Part shown: in pieces, positions 22,410-31,693 of the stretch | Position numbering within the stretch: the stretch's first letter is position 1 | Layout: the number at the start of each line of letters is the position of its first letter | Origin: CAYSWH01 sp964434775 | Lineage (GTDB): Bacteria; Patescibacteriota; JACMRA01 | Length of the DNA: 64,000 nt | Reading direction: 5' to 3' | NCBI GenBank assembly: GCA_964434775.1 | Contig: CAYSWH010000005.1 | Coordinates: 1-64,000, forward strand | The notes under the pieces: generated by a model | Told to the model about the DNA's origin: nothing | Database searches by the model: none | What the model saw: the letters and a program-made list of their open reading frames with translations, nothing else | Program-made: the position numbers and the translations under genes

Positions 22410-22982
22410 AGCAGTATTTTTCCAATAATAGGTAAGATGCCTTGAAATGTCAATTAAATTGGCAACTTTGGTCTGCAGGTTAAAGAACCAAGCCAATACT
22501 TACGATTACAGCAGTTCCATATATTAGTAAACCTAAATCTACGATTACGAAGGAAATTTGGCAGCAATTTGAAATACTAATTTGAGAAATTTCACCCTGA
22601 ATCATTTCAGGGTCGTTTTGTTTGAAGTCACTGGATTCAATGGCAGATTTGAAATGATAATCATAAAGAATTGGCGTCTAGAAAAACTAATTATCCATGC
22701 TTATGAATAAGTCAAAGACGGCGTGAAGGTTTGATTAGTTATAGTCTATCCGAATATAACCTATACACCTGTCACGGCGAACTTGTTTCGACATCTCTTC
22801 GAATAGATCCTGAAATAAATTCAGGATGACCGATTGGCAAGTGACGGAGTGGAATTTGAAAATGTCTAGGTTTAAGAGGAGTTAGCTATACAAGAACTTA
22901 ACTGACAAATTTTTTTACGAAAAAAGGATTCGAGTCGACTCCCGTTATAAACAATAATTCAGTGTATCCAACCAATGAACGC
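22410..22982. other. Gene-free region upstream of pyrB with palindromes and a dispersed repeat
   Basis: A small palindrome CCCTGA-atcatt-TCAGGG lies near 22593-22610. The dispersed repeat covers 22741-22891. No T-run follows the hairpin on the minus strand, so it is not called a terminator. No coding frame is convincing. Confidence 0.5.
22741..22891 (+). repeat. Dispersed composite palindromic repeat, copy 2
   Basis: Contains ATAGTCTATCCGAATATAAC, CGAACTTGTTTCG, TAGATCCTGAAATAAATTC, AGGATGAC, TGACGGAGT and GTCTAGGTTTAAGAGG in the same order as 20323-20600. The stem TCCTGAA-ataaa-TTCAGGA is perfect. Confidence 0.8.
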
Positions 22983-23993
22983 TTATTTAGACGTCATAAA
23001 GTATTTTTTGAGAAAGTAGTTAAAAAAAGGTTTTTGTAGAAAGGGAAATGTATCAAAGAGCCAGAGGAGTCTTTCTTGGTATTTTTTGTATTTTAGGATT
23101 TCCTTAAGTTTCTCAAAATTATAATTTTCGTCCAAAATGTGTTTTGCTACATCTACACTGCTGGTCATGGCAAAGGCAATTCCTTCCCCGGTAGGAGCGG
23201 AAGTTAACCCGGCAGCTTCGCCGACCAAATATTTATTCCCGAAGTGGTGACCCTGATAAAGACAGTTAACAGGCATCCCTTCAATCTTTCCTTTGGAATA
23301 GTCAACTCCGAATTTGTCCAAATAATCATTTAATATCTCTCTGGCTTTTTTGGAAGAAGTAATTAATTTGGGATTATAGTAAATTCCGGCAGATAACTTG
23401 TCTTTGAGCGGGAATATCCAGACGTAACTGGTTTTCATTTTGTCAAAATCAATTACCCAGAGAAATTCTTTGTAATCCATATCCGGAATGATGTATTGCA
23501 TTCCTTGAAAGAGCCGATTTTCCAGTCTCAGAAAACGTCTAACCATGGAAGTAGAGCCGTCGGCATCGATCAGATATTTATAAAAAATTTTCTTGGTTTC
23601 CTTGTTTTCATTGATTAAAATATAGTCTTCGTGGACCTCTTTTGCCGTAGTCTTGTTTCTCACTTCAATGTTATTATACTGCTCAAGTTGTTTGAGTTGG
23701 AATTGCCCAAGGTCACCCCTATCTACAGTACTTATCGGATAATCAGCATAGAATTTTTTACCCCCAACTTCAAAGTACTGTCTTTCAAAATCTCTAACCC
23801 TATCTTCCGGCAAATCAAATTCCTTATCCCACTCAGTGAGGCCACCGGCACAAGTTTTAGGTCCAATAACCTCTTTTCTATCGATTATCAAAACTTTTTT
23901 GTCCGAACCGCCCAGTGTTTTGGCAGCATTTAAACCACCGGGACCGGCACCGATAATAACTACATCAAAATTCTCCGAAACAACTTCCGCCAT
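22983..23993 (-). CDS. Geranylgeranyl-reductase-family FAD-dependent oxidoreductase
   Basis: This 336-aa flavoprotein has FAD-binding VVIIGAGPGGLNAAKTL at the N-terminus, KVLIIDRK as the ribose-binding strand end, the family-typical CAGGLTEWD substrate loop, YLIDADGSTSMVRR, and the FAD pyrophosphate motif YLVGEAAGLTSAPTGEGIAFAMTSS. These match the geranylgeranyl reductase/ChlP/digeranylgeranylglycerophospholipid reductase family, which saturates isoprenoid double bonds. In a genome with a CarS-like enzyme (35016) a role in isoprenoid lipid saturation is possible; reduction of a quinone side chain or carotenoid is the alternative. It is a monocistronic gene with a divergent neighbour. Confidence 0.8.
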   Translation of the reverse strand: MAEVVSENFDVVIIGAGPGGLNAAKTLGGSDKKVLIIDRKEVIGPKTCAGGLTEWDKEFDLPEDRVRDFERQYFEVGGKKFYADYPISTVDRGDLGQFQLKQLEQYNNIEVRNKTTAKEVHEDYILINENKETKKIFYKYLIDADGSTSMVRRFLRLENRLFQGMQYIIPDMDYKEFLWVIDFDKMKTSYVWIFPLKDKLSAGIYYNPKLITSSKKAREILNDYLDKFGVDYSKGKIEGMPVNCLYQGHHFGNKYLVGEAAGLTSAPTGEGIAFAMTSSVDVAKHILDENYNFEKLKEILKYKKYQERLLWLFDTFPFLQKPFFNYFLKKYFMTSK

Positions 23994-24230
23994 AAATCAA
24001 AAAAAAATATATTAAACAAGTAAAATAATTGTTTTCATTATAAAAATTTGCCTATCCGGTAATTTTGTCAAGGGTGCTTATACAGATAAAAAAGATATTT
24101 TTAAGAGTTAGAAATTTTACTAAACCAAATTTTGTTTTATGACTAAAACATCCGAGAATACTTAATTTTTCAGAAAATAACCAGGGTTGATTAAATTTCT
24201 TTTTTCCTGAAATCTTATGAAGAAACTATT

Positions 24231-25523
24231 ATGGAGTATTATTTTATTAGTGACTTACATATTGGCGGTGACAGCTTTCTGCATAAATGCCAATTTGAAG
24301 AAGAGCTGATACGGTTTTTGAAATTCCTGGAGAAGGATAGACAAGACTTAGAATTAATTTTGGTGGGTGACACCTTCGGTCTCTGGGAAATGACCGAAGA
24401 GGAAGGAGTTAATAAGCTAAAAACCATCATTGAAACCCACCCCTTGCTTTTCAAACAATTCCGAGAAAGCGGAAAAAAATATCAAATAACTATAATTCCC
24501 GGAAACCATGATCATGACCTGGCTTGTTTCCCGAAGTTCGTCGATTTGCTAAGTGAATACAATCTTAATTTAATTCAAAAACCTCATATTCTCAGGAAAT
24601 TGGAGGAGGTAAAAATATGGATTGAGCACGGCAGTCAATATGACGAATTTAACCGAACTCCGGATTTTGGAAATGCTTACGCCCACCCTCTCGGATATTG
24701 GGTAACTTCACTGATCGTTTCAGCAGCCGCCAAAAGAGCCAGGCTTGTTAAACACAAATGGATCAAGGATATTCAATCCGTATATCCGGGAGAGCTAATT
24801 CCCCACTGGTTTTTATCCAATTATTTTTATAAAGAAATGAGTCTTTGGCTCAAAATTATCTTCTACCCTTTTGTTTTCTTGATATTTATGATAATTCTGG
24901 CTTTTTTCTTTGTAGCTTTGGAGCAAACTCCTTTATTTGACATTGATTTAATCAGACAATCTGCCGGCTGGCTCGGCTTTCTTAGCAACCTGGCAGAATT
25001 GCTCACAGTTATAGCCATTTACTATCTGTTTGCCCTACTCTTAGTCTCACTTCCGATTTTCTTGATACTTCTGGATCTGAGACAAACTCTCAAAAGATAC
25101 GGACTCACCGGGTTTTCTACTTTTAAAAAAGTTAAGCATGAAGAATATCGAAAGGCTGCCGGAAAAATCTTTGCTGAAAACAAAGAAGTGCAAATATTTG
25201 TTTATGGTCACACACATATGCCTTCGCTTACCGTAAAAAACAATAGAATAGCCATAAACACGGGTACTTGGGTAAAATACCTGCATAGAATACCTGCCAA
25301 AGTATTTTTTCTTCCGGATATTTACTATCCAACTTACAATCTTAACTATTTTAAAGTGACCAAAGAGAAGAAGAATATCGTAGTTGAATACCACTCCATC
25401 TCCAAAGAGTTTGATATTCGGGAGGATTTGACCTTTTTGCAAAGAAGGCTAATTACTCAAAAAAACATTACCAAATTGCGTTCTAAAGTTCCTTCAAGAA
25501 CTACTATTCCAGTTAAAAACTAA
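24231..25523 (+). CDS. Membrane-anchored calcineurin-like metallophosphoesterase
   Basis: Metal-binding motifs in order: ISDLHIGG (residues 6-13), LVGDTFGLWE, IIPGNHDHD, IEHGSQYD and VYGHTHMPS (~325). Between the GSQYD and GHTH motifs lies an insertion with two hydrophobic spans (IIFYPFVFLIFMIILAFFF and a second around VIAIYYLFALLLVSLPIFL), so the phosphoesterase fold is interrupted by a membrane hairpin. Overall it resembles UDP-2,3-diacylglucosamine hydrolase-like enzymes. The substrate is unknown; an envelope lipid-linked diphosphate is plausible. It is followed six bases later by a dehydrogenase gene. Confidence 0.85.
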   Translation: MEYYFISDLHIGGDSFLHKCQFEEELIRFLKFLEKDRQDLELILVGDTFGLWEMTEEEGVNKLKTIIETHPLLFKQFRESGKKYQITIIPGNHDHDLACFPKFVDLLSEYNLNLIQKPHILRKLEEVKIWIEHGSQYDEFNRTPDFGNAYAHPLGYWVTSLIVSAAAKRARLVKHKWIKDIQSVYPGELIPHWFLSNYFYKEMSLWLKIIFYPFVFLIFMIILAFFFVALEQTPLFDIDLIRQSAGWLGFLSNLAELLTVIAIYYLFALLLVSLPIFLILLDLRQTLKRYGLTGFSTFKKVKHEEYRKAAGKIFAENKEVQIFVYGHTHMPSLTVKNNRIAINTGTWVKYLHRIPAKVFFLPDIYYPTYNLNYFKVTKEKKNIVVEYHSISKEFDIREDLTFLQRRLITQKNITKLRSKVPSRTTIPVKN

Positions 25524-25529
25524 TATGCT

Positions 25530-26504
25530 ATGTCTTCTGTCAAAATCGTCTACCCAATTCCCAGTGCTTTTAAGCCTGAGCAAATTTCCAAGCTTAAACA
25601 ATCATATCCTAAAATCAAATTCTATGACACCTTTCCTGAAAAAAAAGATGAATTAATTGAAAGAATTAACGAAGCGGAGATTGTTATTGCTTCTTCGCTA
25701 AACTTCTACTACGAAGATAGCATATTTCAAAGTTGTCCCAGATTAAAATATATAATTTGTTTGGCAGTCGGTTATCAAAATATGATCGACGTTGAACAAG
25801 CCTCAAAAAGAAACATTCGTGTTAGTAATATCCCCGGTTTTAACATCCAAGCAGTTGCCGAAATGGCTTTTGGGCTTTTGTTAAACCTAATTAAGAAAAT
25901 ATCCAAAGTAAATGCTGAATTTAAAAAAGGTTGGTGGCCGGAAAATGAGTTTGATGATTGGCACCTGGGACAAAACTTACAAGGAAAAGAATTCCTGCAA
26001 ATCGGTTACGGCTCAATCGGACAAAAAATAGCCAAATTTGCAGAAGCCTTCGGTTGCCGAGTAAATTATATTAATTCCCGTACTGGTTCTGACGAGATTC
26101 AAAAACTTCTCTCCGAAGCGGACGTAATATCCATGACCCTTCCTTCCAACCCTTCTACCCTTAATTTTATGAACAAAGAAAGGCTTAATAACCTCAAAGA
26201 AACAGCTTTTCTGATTAATGTGGGCCGGAGAAGTACTCTCGATCAAAAATATTTACTAAAGTTACTCACAGAGGAAAAAATTGCCGGAGCCGGACTCGAT
26301 GTCTACACCAATGAGCCGCAACTAGGAGAAAATCCGATTTTTGAACCTGAACTGGAAGAACTCATCAACCTACCCAACGTCACAGCCACTCCACATATCG
26401 CTGCCGATACTTATCAAACCCTGGAAAATCTACAAGAGGAGCTAATTAAAATCTTGGATGCGTATTTTCAGAATAAACCTATCTACCTGGTGAATGAAAA
26501 ATAA
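25530..26504 (+). CDS. D-isomer-specific 2-hydroxyacid dehydrogenase
   Basis: This 324-aa protein has the two-domain D-2-hydroxyacid dehydrogenase fold: NAD-binding IGYGSIGQKIAKFAE (~residues 158-172), catalytic Arg in LINVGRRSTLD, Glu in GLDVYTNEP and His in TATPHIAADTY. The usual helix-turn GWGRIGQAVA is matched well. The natural substrate (glycerate, phosphoglycerate, lactate or other) cannot be fixed; it lacks the ACT domain of many SerA proteins. It is six bases after the phosphoesterase and so probably co-transcribed. It ends one base from the convergent next gene. Confidence 0.9.
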   Translation: MSSVKIVYPIPSAFKPEQISKLKQSYPKIKFYDTFPEKKDELIERINEAEIVIASSLNFYYEDSIFQSCPRLKYIICLAVGYQNMIDVEQASKRNIRVSNIPGFNIQAVAEMAFGLLLNLIKKISKVNAEFKKGWWPENEFDDWHLGQNLQGKEFLQIGYGSIGQKIAKFAEAFGCRVNYINSRTGSDEIQKLLSEADVISMTLPSNPSTLNFMNKERLNNLKETAFLINVGRRSTLDQKYLLKLLTEEKIAGAGLDVYTNEPQLGENPIFEPELEELINLPNVTATPHIAADTYQTLENLQEELIKILDAYFQNKPIYLVNEK

Positions 26505-26505
26505 A

Positions 26506-28182
26506 TTATTGCGGAGGTGGACACCCTTCCAATTGCTGGCCCGGAACTTCTTGCTGTCTGGCCTCACAACCTAAAAGACCCAACAGAACATTGTAAGGAG
26601 GTTGATTTTCCGGATGTAATTCCATCCTGGCCCTCTCAAACCACTGTACTTGATACTCATTACCTTCAATTTCCATAGGAATTACCGGAGTAAGAGGTAG
26701 ACCAAAAAGAGCTAAACTATCATTGTGTTCAATTACTCCATTACCATTCAAATCTATTCCGTCGCTTTGCCATCTTTGCAAAATTTCGCCGCAAACATTT
26801 TTCTTGGTTTCAGCAAAATATAGACAGCCGTCGATAGGTGCTTCTTGCCATTCGCCCTTTTGCCAGTCAATCCCTCTGTATTCTAAAAGCTCAGCACCTA
26901 GTCTCCCCAACAATACATCATATGGAGGTTGATTTTCCGGATGTAATTCCATTCTATTTCTTTGAAACCATTGAATGTTGTATTCACCGCCTTCAATAAG
27001 ATCTACTCTCTCATTCTCCATAGGCAAACCAAAAACAGAAAGACCTCCCCAATTATTCCACCGCTGTTTTATAAGACCTTGGGTTACACTAGAAACACCT
27101 ACAAAACTTTGAGGATATTCATCATAGATACCAACCTCCCCTTCAATAGGGCCGGAAGAGTTATTCCTTATTTGTAAGAAAGCTTGATTCTGTAATTTCA
27201 TGATTTCCTTTTGAAGAGGTGTCATATATTTAACCCCGGGAGTATCCATGAGATTCTCTACTCCCGGATAGAATTCGTAAACAGGTGCACCAAAACAGGT
27301 GTTTCCGTTTTCTTCATATGGCACTTCCTGATTGAGATTGTTGTAAGCCTCCCTAGTAAAATCATTTAGATCATTAATATCCAAAAACAACTCCGTCCCT
27401 TTTAACCAGATTTCCAAGAAAAAAGTCTCGTAACCTTCATTTAATCCAAAATTATGGCTTAATTCATGTAGCACACTATAGTCAATATATCCTTGATCAG
27501 CGTTAGAGACAAAGGCTGTATCTACTTGTTCACGCTCAGTAAAAGTAAATGATTTGGCCCTGTACTTAACATTTGTATTTAAAATAAAGACTATGGAATC
27601 AGGTTCTTGACTGCCAAGGTTTTTTGCTATCTCGTCAGCCTCACGATTGTCTCTAATAATTAATACATCGGAACCCTCTTCATAGTCAATATTCATAGAT
27701 GTGGGAACGTTCAAATAAGCAAAAGACAGGTTATCCAAAAAATTGAGATCGTTTTTGGCTTGTCTGGCAACAGATTCAAGCTGAGAAGTCATTTGTCCGT
27801 TATCCGAAAAACCGATGCCGGCAAACAGTATATTTCTGGTACTTTGAGAAAAACTGCCACCATCTAAACCAATTACATTCTCTTCATTTGGTAAAGCCAA
27901 GTTCTCATCAAGTGTAAAAAGATTATTTACATTGGTATACCCGCTATGAACATTTTCTGGACTGAAAGTCTTACTTTCAGGAAACGACTGTGCTGAAAAA
28001 CCTTCTTGGACAGTGGAATTTGTGTTAGGGTCAGTGTTAGGGTCAGTGTCAAGCTCACAGTAATCATAACCGCTAGCCTCTACAACAATATTTTGAGCGG
28101 GAATCAAGAGAAAACTTGAAGCTATAATTATATTTACCGCTATAAATTGAAATATTTTATTAAGTATATTTTTATTGGCCAT
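26506..28182 (-). CDS. Secreted protein with HExxH metalloprotease-like motif and C-terminal repeats
   Basis: The protein is about 558 aa from ATG 28182. An N-terminal signal-like hydrophobic stretch (FIAVNIIIASSFLLIPAQ) is followed by an acidic Asp-Pro-Asn-Thr repeat. Mid-protein has SVLHELSHNFGLNEGYE, an HExxH with downstream Glu typical of gluzincin/metzincin-like zinc proteases. The C-terminal half contains two copies of a unit with QWFERARMELHPENQPPY (and QWFQRNRMELHPENQPPY) followed by a VLLGxLG end, known from surface proteins of unknown function. A role in degrading external polymers or host-surface interaction is inference. The ATG at 28194 is the alternative start. Confidence 0.75.
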   Translation of the reverse strand: MANKNILNKIFQFIAVNIIIASSFLLIPAQNIVVEASGYDYCELDTDPNTDPNTNSTVQEGFSAQSFPESKTFSPENVHSGYTNVNNLFTLDENLALPNEENVIGLDGGSFSQSTRNILFAGIGFSDNGQMTSQLESVARQAKNDLNFLDNLSFAYLNVPTSMNIDYEEGSDVLIIRDNREADEIAKNLGSQEPDSIVFILNTNVKYRAKSFTFTEREQVDTAFVSNADQGYIDYSVLHELSHNFGLNEGYETFFLEIWLKGTELFLDINDLNDFTREAYNNLNQEVPYEENGNTCFGAPVYEFYPGVENLMDTPGVKYMTPLQKEIMKLQNQAFLQIRNNSSGPIEGEVGIYDEYPQSFVGVSSVTQGLIKQRWNNWGGLSVFGLPMENERVDLIEGGEYNIQWFQRNRMELHPENQPPYDVLLGRLGAELLEYRGIDWQKGEWQEAPIDGCLYFAETKKNVCGEILQRWQSDGIDLNGNGVIEHNDSLALFGLPLTPVIPMEIEGNEYQVQWFERARMELHPENQPPYNVLLGLLGCEARQQEVPGQQLEGCPPPQ

Positions 28183-28199
28183 ATGGATTAGCATTCTTT

Positions 28200-29279
28200 T
28201 TACTTACAATTATCAAAATTAAAGGTGGCGACTCTCTCAATTTTCGATAGATCCAATTTTCGATATTGGTCCTCGACCTTGATATGCAAAACTTGATCCG
28301 GCACCTCATTGATATTAATTAACTCAGGAGTTTCTCCTTTTTTTGCGAAATCTGATTCTAAGCCATAAACTAAGTAATTCTTTTGCAGGTCAGCCCGATT
28401 TTCCTCACAGATTGCCTGGATTTTTATTTGGTTAGGGGTTGGATTAGGTAAAGAAAACCTATTCTTGGAGCTGTCAGCTAAAGCGCAATCGGAAAATTCT
28501 ACCAAGACTTCCTCGGACTTTGTATATGAGCTAACTGTTCGAAAAATATCTTTTCCATCTTCTCCGGTAATAGCAATAACCAGACTCCCTTTTTCTGTCC
28601 CTCCGGGAATTTCTATTGTTTCCGGAGTTTTTCCTTCCTGCTTTATATCACCCTCTCTGACTGCCAGAAAGTCTCTGGAAAGTTCCCTGCCGTCGTCCAG
28701 ACAAACTGCCTTTAAATTAATCGAAGTAAAATTACTCGATCCACTCGAACCATCAACGTTACATTTATCCAAGTGAAAGACTACATTGTTTTCAGGTTGA
28801 ACTTTTTCTACCGGCTTAGTGGCGATTTGATTTCCTTGATTATCAACTAATACTACGTTAATCCAACCGCCTAAAGAAACTCTTCGAGTGTGAGGGGTAA
28901 CAAACTTATTTCCTTGCTCGTCTTGATAAGAATTATGTTTAAATTCTTGCCCGTCCGGAGACATTCTATGCAACTCATGAACAACATTTAATTCTCTATT
29001 GTCGGTTTTGCAATAAGCTCTTACAGTCAAATTTGCTCCGGTAGAAGCACCGGCTAGATTAAATTGATTGTAGAGAAAACTAATCGAGGCAACAGAAACA
29101 ATTATTATTAAAGAAATAGCTCCCGCCAAAATTGATCCGTATCTTACCGGGTTATCATCAAATTTCTTTCGGTAATTGTGAATATACTTGCTCACTTTTT
29201 TGGATAAACCTTTGAATTCAGGCGAATCTTTCTTCTTTTTTTCTTTGTGTTCGGTATTTTTTTTAGATTTAAGACTCAT
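28200..29279 (-). CDS. Single-pass membrane protein with three extracytoplasmic Cys-pair domains
   Basis: This 359-aa protein has a Lys-rich cytoplasmic N-terminus, one membrane helix (SILAGAISLIIIVSVASISFLY, ~residues 48-69), then three tandem beta-rich repeats of ~90 residues. Each starts near an xxVxAYCK/LKAVCLDD/IQAICEEN strand and ends with a second Cys (FHLDKCN, FSDCA, NFDNCK), suggesting one disulphide per domain. The small protein at 33316 has one such domain. No known family is recognised. Directly downstream (six bases) is the secreted HExxH protein, so they may be co-expressed. Confidence 0.7.
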   Translation of the reverse strand: MSLKSKKNTEHKEKKKKDSPEFKGLSKKVSKYIHNYRKKFDDNPVRYGSILAGAISLIIIVSVASISFLYNQFNLAGASTGANLTVRAYCKTDNRELNVVHELHRMSPDGQEFKHNSYQDEQGNKFVTPHTRRVSLGGWINVVLVDNQGNQIATKPVEKVQPENNVVFHLDKCNVDGSSGSSNFTSINLKAVCLDDGRELSRDFLAVREGDIKQEGKTPETIEIPGGTEKGSLVIAITGEDGKDIFRTVSSYTKSEEVLVEFSDCALADSSKNRFSLPNPTPNQIKIQAICEENRADLQKNYLVYGLESDFAKKGETPELININEVPDQVLHIKVEDQYRKLDLSKIERVATFNFDNCK

Positions 29280-29433
29280 AAATAAGGAAGTTTAGTAATA
29301 ATTATTTAGAAAGAGACTAAATTATATGAAAAAAGGAAATTTCTCCACCTTCAATTTAATTATCACGTAAGAAAATAATATAGTCAAAAAACAATAAACT
29401 TGCGCCCAAAAATGTCCGTCTCAACAAAATTAT

Positions 29434-31530
29434 TTATTCAACCAATTTATAATTTTCGGTTAAGCTCTCTACCTCCTTTTTCTTTCCGTAAATCAAAACT
29501 CCCAGTAGGCCTACTTCATCACTTTGTTTAGATTCATGGGCCTGTTTTACTTTTTCGTCATCACTGCTGTCCTGCATTTCTTGGGTAAAGACAGTCACTT
29601 GCAAACCTTGCTTTTCTGCCTCTCTTTTCAGCTCCCATAATTTCTGCCTGTTATCTGTCTGTTTATTCATTATAGAATGTTGAATATTCATCGGTAGATA
29701 TTCACCTTCCTTAGTTTTGGAGCCGTCCAGGTGAATCAACTGCTTTCCCTCTCTTGCTCCCAAAGAAGCTGTCAGATGAGCAACAGTATTTAATTTGGAC
29801 CAAAATGGTCTCTCGGGGGTATTCAAAATAACTGCATGAGCAGTCATAGTAACCCCGGATTTACCTATCGAGTTATCCTCGGAACGAACATGAGGGAATG
29901 TGACACACTCTTTAATGTGCTTTCCAAGTAAAAACGACAATATTCTTTCACTGGCACCAAAACCGGCCATCGGCGGCGTGCCTAACTCCAAAGCCTTGAC
30001 GTAATCGTTATCCATAAACTGAGCCTCTTCGTCTCCGGCATCACGGGCAGCCTGTTGATCTTCAAAACGACCAAATTGATCCACAGGATCATTTAGTTCA
30101 CTAAAACACTTACCAAGTTCGGCTGTGCCTGCCACAATTTGCCATCTCTCGGTCAAATGAGGTTGATCGGGATTTCGCTTGGCTAGTGGCTCTAATTCAA
30201 CAGGCACGAGAGCTAAAAATATTGGATTATGCATATTGATCCTGGCAGTCTTTTTGTAAATTTTGTCCATTACCCTAGGAACATCGGCGTTAACTTCCAA
30301 CTCAACATTATTCTTTTCAGCTATTTCCTTGAGTTCCTGCAAATCCTTGTTTTCCAAGTCAACTTTCCCGGAAGAATAATGTCTAATAGCATCAAAGTAA
30401 GAAATTACCGGCCACCCTTTTAAGTCTTGATCTAAGTCTACTTGCTTCTTGACCTCTTCGGCCGAAATAACTGTATCATGCCCAATCACCAAACCCCAAC
30501 CGTTTTCTTTAGCCTCTCTTAAGGTACACCATTCTCCCCAATCTACTTCATGTCCGTAATAATCTATCTGAGTTAATTGGCCCAATATTTCCTCAACAAT
30601 CCTTTGGTATACTCTTTTCATTAATTTCATTCCGTCTGTATAATCGGCATATGCCCAATACCATTCAATCTGAGTGTATTCCTGCAAATGCTGCGGACTG
30701 GAGCCTTCATTCCGAAAGATTCTCCCGATCTCAAAGACCTTTTCAAAACCCCCGGCAATTAATTTTTTTAAAGGCAACTCCAAAGAAATTCGTAAATAAA
30801 CATCTTGATCTAATTCATTGTAAAAAGTAGTAAAAGGCTTCGCCTCGGCCCCTCCCGGGATGTGTTCAAAGATAGGACACTCTACTTCCAAAAAACCTTC
30901 CTTAATAAGCTCTTCTCTCCAAATACTCCAATATTTGTGCTTTAATCTGACTAAATCACGAACCGAAAGATCATTTTGATCTTTAGTATTCATTTTAAAA
31001 TCAACTACCCTGTTGGTGTATCGCTCTTCAAAGTTCTCATAATCCATTTTTTCCGGCAATATTCGTAAAGATTTAGTCAAAATTGAAAGTTTACGCACAA
31101 AAAGACTTGGCTCGCCCCTTTGAGAGTAGTCCAGATAACCTTCAGCCTGAATATAATCACCCTCGTCAACCAGAGACTTTAGAGAAGAAAAACTCAAACC
31201 TTGTTCTACGGAATCTTCTGCCGGTAGAAAATCCCTTCGAAATATTAACTGGAAACCTTCTGGAAGACTCTCATCCTCGATTGTTGTAAAAGCGATTTTC
31301 CCACTTACTCTCTTGGATTTAATGCGACCAACTAAAGTCCCTTCTTTGTCTTGATTGCCTACAAGATAACTTTTTTCTTGAAAGAGTTTTTTTGCTTCAG
31401 ATAAATTATAATCTCGCCTACTCTTTACAGAATAAGGATCGTGCCCGAGTTCTCGAATTCTTTTTACCTTTTCAAGCCTTATATCTCTCTGAGTCTCTGC
31501 AGAAGAGTAAGAAATGTTTTTATCTTGCAT
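29434..31530 (-). CDS. lysS: Lysyl-tRNA synthetase (class II) with C-terminal DUF2000 domain
   Basis: Charges tRNA-Lys. Residues ~1-555 form a normal class II LysRS: N-terminal OB-fold (TLVGRIKSKRVSGKIAF), motif 2 FEIGRIFRNEGSSPQHLQEY, and motif 3 PPMAGFGASERILSFLLG. After the usual end (ECVTFPHVR) a 141-residue extension begins at ~558 (TAHAVILNTPERPFWSKLN, then VAHLTASLGA, VTVFTQEM, GLLGVLIYG). It resembles DUF2000, a Pth2-like fold. Total 698 aa versus about 500 for the family. The extension could act on tRNA or aminoacyl groups (inference). Confidence 0.93.
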   Translation of the reverse strand: MQDKNISYSSAETQRDIRLEKVKRIRELGHDPYSVKSRRDYNLSEAKKLFQEKSYLVGNQDKEGTLVGRIKSKRVSGKIAFTTIEDESLPEGFQLIFRRDFLPAEDSVEQGLSFSSLKSLVDEGDYIQAEGYLDYSQRGEPSLFVRKLSILTKSLRILPEKMDYENFEERYTNRVVDFKMNTKDQNDLSVRDLVRLKHKYWSIWREELIKEGFLEVECPIFEHIPGGAEAKPFTTFYNELDQDVYLRISLELPLKKLIAGGFEKVFEIGRIFRNEGSSPQHLQEYTQIEWYWAYADYTDGMKLMKRVYQRIVEEILGQLTQIDYYGHEVDWGEWCTLREAKENGWGLVIGHDTVISAEEVKKQVDLDQDLKGWPVISYFDAIRHYSSGKVDLENKDLQELKEIAEKNNVELEVNADVPRVMDKIYKKTARINMHNPIFLALVPVELEPLAKRNPDQPHLTERWQIVAGTAELGKCFSELNDPVDQFGRFEDQQAARDAGDEEAQFMDNDYVKALELGTPPMAGFGASERILSFLLGKHIKECVTFPHVRSEDNSIGKSGVTMTAHAVILNTPERPFWSKLNTVAHLTASLGAREGKQLIHLDGSKTKEGEYLPMNIQHSIMNKQTDNRQKLWELKREAEKQGLQVTVFTQEMQDSSDDEKVKQAHESKQSDEVGLLGVLIYGKKKEVESLTENYKLVE

Positions 31531-31693
31531 AATTTAAATCGATTTACCCAATAATTGTTTATGAAATTGAGTAAATTAGCCCTTTTCGTCAAATGATGTG
31601 CTTTGATCGATTGCCCTATTGTGTCAACCGAAGCTCTCATAATACAGCCATATTTAATCATAACAACTCAAATACTAATTAAATCCAACTTCT

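Noticed and set aside
28020..28050. Telomere-like GTTAGGGTCA tandem repeat
   Set aside because: It is only two units and encodes an Asp-Pro-Asn-Thr repeat in the secreted protein; nothing else suggests a chromosome end.
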